Source: Bryobacterales bacterium
GTDB lineage: Bacteria; Acidobacteriota; Terriglobia; Bryobacterales; Bryobacteraceae
Direction: 5' to 3'
Length of the DNA: 5,909 nucleotides
Assembly: GCA_003132905.1 (NCBI GenBank)
Contig: PKZC01000454.1
Span: 9,511 to 15,419, forward strand
Positions 5,860 through 5,909 of the stretch are shown here, one piece after another. Under the pieces are notes generated by a model. It worked only from the letters and a program-made list of their open reading frames with translations. It ran no database searches and was not told the DNA's origin. The stretch's first letter is position 1. Each line of letters starts with the position of its first letter. A program made the translations under genes and the position numbers.

Positions 5860-5909
5860 GAAGGCCACTCCCTCACGGTCGTACTCGATGATCAAAGCAG
5901 TCACTCCAT
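5860..5909. other. Unassigned right edge
   Basis: The last 50 bases follow the carbonic anhydrase-like stop codon. I see no hairpin with a T run, no tRNA-like structure and no assignable reading frame. An ATG at 5888 opens a rightward frame of seven codons (MIKAVTP) that runs off the edge without a well-placed Shine-Dalgarno site. Confidence 0.4.

Noticed and set aside
5888..5909. Possible start of a rightward gene at the right edge (MIKAVTP)
   Set aside because: Only seven codons are visible, and the nearest purine-rich stretch (5858-5864) is too far upstream to act as its Shine-Dalgarno site. It cannot be told from chance.
5730..5909. Leftward open frame from the right edge overlapping the end of the carbonic anhydrase-like gene
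   Set aside because: It would overlap the conserved 3' part of that gene antisense by more than 100 bases, and its translation shows no family features. It is most likely a shadow.

Overview
The window looks like an ordinary chromosomal stretch from a GC-rich bacterium, most plausibly an acidobacterium (Acidobacteriota, Solibacter/Bryobacter-like). This is an inference from gene types: a membrane Ser/Thr kinase with C-terminal PEGA domains, next to a TPR protein whose N-terminal domain and TolB-like middle I associate mainly with that phylum. No 16S or other taxonomic marker is present.

Layout. Three genes lie on the minus strand and are read right to left: glgC (ADP-glucose pyrophosphorylase, start corrected to 5105), a 606-residue TPR protein (3718 to 1898), and a PEGA-domain Ser/Thr protein kinase (1837 to 41). 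A fourth gene, a gamma-class carbonic anhydrase-like protein, is read rightwards from 5344 to 5859. It is divergent from glgC across a 238-base gap. The first 40 bases hold what looks like one half of an intrinsic terminator for a convergent gene to the left. The last 50 bases hold nothing I can assign. No RNA gene, mobile element, CRISPR array or att site was seen, and no gap without a gene exceeds 300 bases.

How the genes may work together. The kinase has an intact catalytic core, one membrane segment and an extracytoplasmic PEGA pair, so it should pass an envelope signal to the cytoplasm. The TPR protein beside it is soluble and has a Ser/Thr-rich linker, which makes it a reasonable candidate substrate or partner. 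The kinase also seems to have its own promoter, with an inverted repeat around the -35 box. GlgC makes ADP-glucose for glycogen and possibly trehalose synthesis, and its leader can fold into a hairpin upstream of a clear Shine-Dalgarno site. No other glycogen gene is in view.

I did not find a clearly new system. The best leads are the kinase/TPR pair and several symmetric elements in the intergenic regions. All of these were read by eye and need computation or experiment.
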